The notes beneath the pieces were generated by a model that was not told where the DNA came from, searched no databases, and saw only the letters and a program-made list of their open reading frames with translations. Source: Acetobacteraceae bacterium (GTDB lineage: Bacteria > Pseudomonadota > Alphaproteobacteria > Acetobacterales > Acetobacteraceae). Taken from it: a DNA stretch of 15,853 nt. The DNA lies in contig CANFIE010000041.1 of assembly GCA_947446625.1 (NCBI GenBank), positions 1 through 15,853 of the forward strand, in the 5' to 3' direction. Position numbers and translations under genes: made by a program. Position 1 is the first letter of the stretch, and every line of letters starts with the position of its first letter. Below are positions 14,041 to 15,853 of this stretch, in pieces.

Positions 14041-14522
14041 AGCCGATTCAGTCCATGTTCGCAGACCCCTGGACCCTGGCGCTGGGCCGGGTTGGCTTCT
14101 TCCTGGCCTTCGGCGCGGTGGCCTGGCACCAGGGCGCAGACCGCCCGCCCTGGTCGCCCGAGCCGAATTGGCGGCTGATCATTGGCGGCGCCTTCTGCTG
14201 GGGCGCCGCGCTTTGGTTCCTGCTGGCCTTTCTGTTCACCCGCATCCGGGTCAATCGGACCGCCGGCACCGTCAGCCTCCGCCGCTTTGACCTGCTGGAG
14301 GATGGCGACTGGGATGGCCCGCTGGATGCGGTGGAATATGTGGTGCTGCAACCGCAACCGCGCAAGCTGTTCAAGGCGCCACGGTTGGAGCTGCAATTGC
14401 GCGGTGGCCAGCGCATTCCGGCCGGCACCTTCGCCACCACGCTGGGGCTGGAGGACCACGCCCAGGACCTGGCCACCATGCTGAACTGCGGCGTGCTGAT
14501 GAACCAATCCCCGGAGGATTGA
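14037..14522 (+). CDS. Small two-helix membrane protein of unknown function
   Basis: Translation from ATG 14037, which overlaps the transporter stop as ATGA, gives 161 residues; the overlap decides the start. Two hydrophobic segments are visible (about 13-30 and 46-68). They are followed by a soluble C-terminal half with a beta-strand-like pattern beginning RIRVNRTAGTVSLRRFDLL (69-87), then short alternating strands. That pattern (arginine-rich strand, NRTAGT turn, strand) resembles bacterial PH-like domains on short membrane anchors, but this is an impression, not a match. I do not recognise the family. Double ATGA coupling to nupC and rmuC suggests the three are translated from one message. 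The CNT partner raises the possibility of an accessory role, without direct evidence. Codon use agrees with neighbours, so it is probably a real gene. Confidence 0.8.
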   Translation: MKPIQSMFADPWTLALGRVGFFLAFGAVAWHQGADRPPWSPEPNWRLIIGGAFCWGAALWFLLAFLFTRIRVNRTAGTVSLRRFDLLEDGDWDGPLDAVEYVVLQPQPRKLFKAPRLELQLRGGQRIPAGTFATTLGLEDHAQDLATMLNCGVLMNQSPED

Positions 14523-14567
14523 CGCCGGGGCTGTTGCTGGCGCCGCGCCGGGTTAAGCTCCCCGGGC

Positions 14568-14574
14568 AAGGGAG
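14568..14574 (+). promoter_or_regulatory. Ribosome binding site of the aminotransferase
   Basis: AAGGGAG at 14568-14574 leaves 7 bases before the ATG at 14582, a near-ideal site that confirms the start. In the 59-base gap upstream, TTAAGC at 14553-14558 could be a -10 element, but no -35 box stands at the right distance. Confidence 0.7.
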
Positions 14575-14581
14575 CCTTCAT

Positions 14582-15853
14582 ATGAGCCACGTCGTCCATC
14601 GCAGCCTGCGCGCCACGCCCCCGGTGGCGAAGCGCGGCCAGGGCATTTACCTGTATGACGCCGATGGCCGCGCCATCATCGACGGCTCGGGCGGCGCCGC
14701 CGTGGCCTGTCTGGGGCATGGCCACCCCAAGGTGATCGAGGCGATCAAGGCCCAACTGGACCAGCTCTGCTACGCCCATACCGGCTTCTTCAGCTGCGAC
14801 AGCGCCGAGGAACTGGCCGATATCATGGTCGGCCACGCCCCGGGCGGGCTGACGCATGCCTATTTCTGTTCCTCGGGCAGCGAGGGCAACGAAGCGGCGC
14901 TGAAGATGGCCCGGCAGTATTTTTATGAAACGGGGCAGCCGCAGCGGACCAAATTCATCGCCCGGCGGCAGAGCTACCATGGCAACACGCTGGGCGCCCT
15001 GGCCGCCGGCGGCAATGCCATGCGCAAGGCACCCTACGCCCCCATCCTCAGCGACGCCTTTTCCCATGTTTCGCCGTGCTACCCCTACCGCGACAAGCGC
15101 AGCGACGAGAGCGACGCCGACTACGTTGCCCGGCTGGCCGCCGAGTTGGAGGCGGAGTTCCAGCGGCTGGGGCCGCAGAATGTCATCGCCTTCATGGCCG
15201 AAACCGTGGTGGGCGCCACGCTGGGCTGCGTCACCGCCCTGCCCGGCTACTTCCCCGCCATGCGTGCGGTGTGCGACCGCCATGGCGCGCTGCTGATTCT
15301 GGATGAGGTGATGAGCGGCGTGGGCCGCTGCGGCACCATGCACGCCTGGGAAGCCGAGGGTGTGACGCCGGATATCCAGATCATCGCCAAGGGCCTGGGC
15401 GGCGGCTACCAGCCCATTGGCGGCATTCTGGTTTCCGGTCGCATCATCCAGGGCCTCTCGGCCGGCTCCGGCGCCTTCATGCACGGGCATACCTACCAGG
15501 CGCATCCGGTGGCCTGCGCCGCCGCCGTGGCGGTGCAGAAGGTAATTGCCGAGGAAAACCTGCTGGGCAATGTGCAGGCCATGGGCGCCCGGCTGGAACA
15601 GCGGCTGACCGAGCGCTTCGGCAACCACGCGCATATTGGCCAGATCCGGGGCCGTGGCCTGTTCTGGGCAGTGGAGTTTGTGCAGGACCGCAGCACCAAG
15701 CAGGTATTTGCCCCAGGCCTGAAGCTGAATGACCGGGTGAAGCAGGAAGCCTTCCGCCGCGGCCTGGCCTGCTACCCGATGGGTGGCACCATTGATGGCG
15801 TCCAGGGCGACCACGCCATCCTCGCGCCGCCCTACATGGCCACCGCCGCCGAG
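14582..15853 (+). CDS. Class III PLP-dependent aminotransferase (cut by window edge)
   Basis: The frame is open for 424 codons to the edge. Relatives are about 440 residues, and the visible end, ILAPPYMATAAE, is typical of the last 30 residues, so little is missing. Class III (fold type I) landmarks are all present: LYDADGRAIIDGSGGAAV (24-41), the phosphate-contacting SSGSEGNEAALK (97-108), SYHGNTLGAL (131-140), LILDEVMSGVGRCG (238-251, with the PLP-ring Asp241) and AKGLGGGYQPIGG (269-281), where Lys270 is the PLP-binding lysine. Such enzymes transfer amino groups between omega-amino acids or amines and keto acids such as pyruvate. The group commonly labelled aspartate aminotransferase family has no single known substrate. 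SGSEGNE has Gly where many relatives have Ala or Val. A strong ribosome binding site supports the ATG at 14582. Downstream genes that might define the pathway are outside the window. Confidence 0.92.
   Translation, partial: MSHVVHRSLRATPPVAKRGQGIYLYDADGRAIIDGSGGAAVACLGHGHPKVIEAIKAQLDQLCYAHTGFFSCDSAEELADIMVGHAPGGLTHAYFCSSGSEGNEAALKMARQYFYETGQPQRTKFIARRQSYHGNTLGALAAGGNAMRKAPYAPILSDAFSHVSPCYPYRDKRSDESDADYVARLAAELEAEFQRLGPQNVIAFMAETVVGATLGCVTALPGYFPAMRAVCDRHGALLILDEVMSGVGRCGTMHAWEAEGVTPDIQIIAKGLGGGYQPIGGILVSGRIIQGLSAGSGAFMHGHTYQAHPVACAAAVAVQKVIAEENLLGNVQAMGARLEQRLTERFGNHAHIGQIRGRGLFWAVEFVQDRSTKQVFAPGLKLNDRVKQEAFRRGLACYPMGGTIDGVQGDHAILAPPYMATAAE

Noticed and set aside
14048..15814. A 588-codon minus-strand frame opposite the aminotransferase and small membrane protein gene
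   Set aside because: Composition is typical of an antisense shadow, and the plus strand encodes a textbook class III aminotransferase here.
1..15853. Search for tRNA or rRNA genes, CRISPR repeats, insertion sequences, integrases, toxin-antitoxin pairs, biosynthetic clusters and phage-defence genes
   Set aside because: Nothing resembling these was found. The window is packed with recognisable metabolic, transport and housekeeping genes and has no gap over about 130 bases.

Overview
The window is GC-rich (hand-counted lines of about 70-80% G+C in most genes, strong preference for CTG, GCC and GGC codons). Gene content and order point to an alphaproteobacterium, most likely Rhodospirillales/Acetobacteraceae (Roseomonas-like). 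That placement is an inference from style and synteny, not from a marker gene. Coding density is very high: eleven genes plus one partial gene at each edge or in overlap (twelve protein genes in all), no gap over about 130 bases, and no RNA genes, insertion sequences, integrases or CRISPR arrays that I can see.

Layout. (1) Bases 1-1918, minus strand: an ArnT/PMT-type membrane glycosyltransferase followed 13 bases later by a cytochrome b561-type gene that runs off the left edge. (2) A 50-base divergent gap. (3) Bases 1969-9815, plus strand: rsmB (16S rRNA m5C methyltransferase), rpe (ribulose-phosphate 3-epimerase), a heparinase II/III-like protein, a GT4 glycosyltransferase, an MFS transporter and purH. 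From memory, rsmB, heparinase-like gene and purH stand together in many alphaproteobacteria (with rpe in some). Here the GT4 and MFS genes sit between the heparinase-like gene and purH. (4) Bases 9836-11164: a DHA2-like MFS exporter with a problematic start. (5) Bases 11204-14522: a tightly overlapped set of rmuC, a NupC/CNT nucleoside transporter and a small two-helix membrane protein, joined by two ATGA stop/start overlaps. (6) Bases 14582-15853: a class III PLP aminotransferase, cut by the right edge within a few residues of its expected C-terminus.

Functionally this is mostly core metabolism and housekeeping (rRNA modification, pentose phosphate, purine synthesis, nucleoside uptake, DNA maintenance), with surface-polysaccharide genes (ArnT-like, heparinase-like, GT4) and two drug/metabolite-type transporters mixed in. 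I do not see a convincing new biological system. The points most worth checking are the missing conventional start of the second MFS gene, a low-GC, rare-codon block inside rmuC, a perfect 8-bp GC-only inverted repeat ahead of purH, and a substituted base-recognition motif in the nucleoside transporter.
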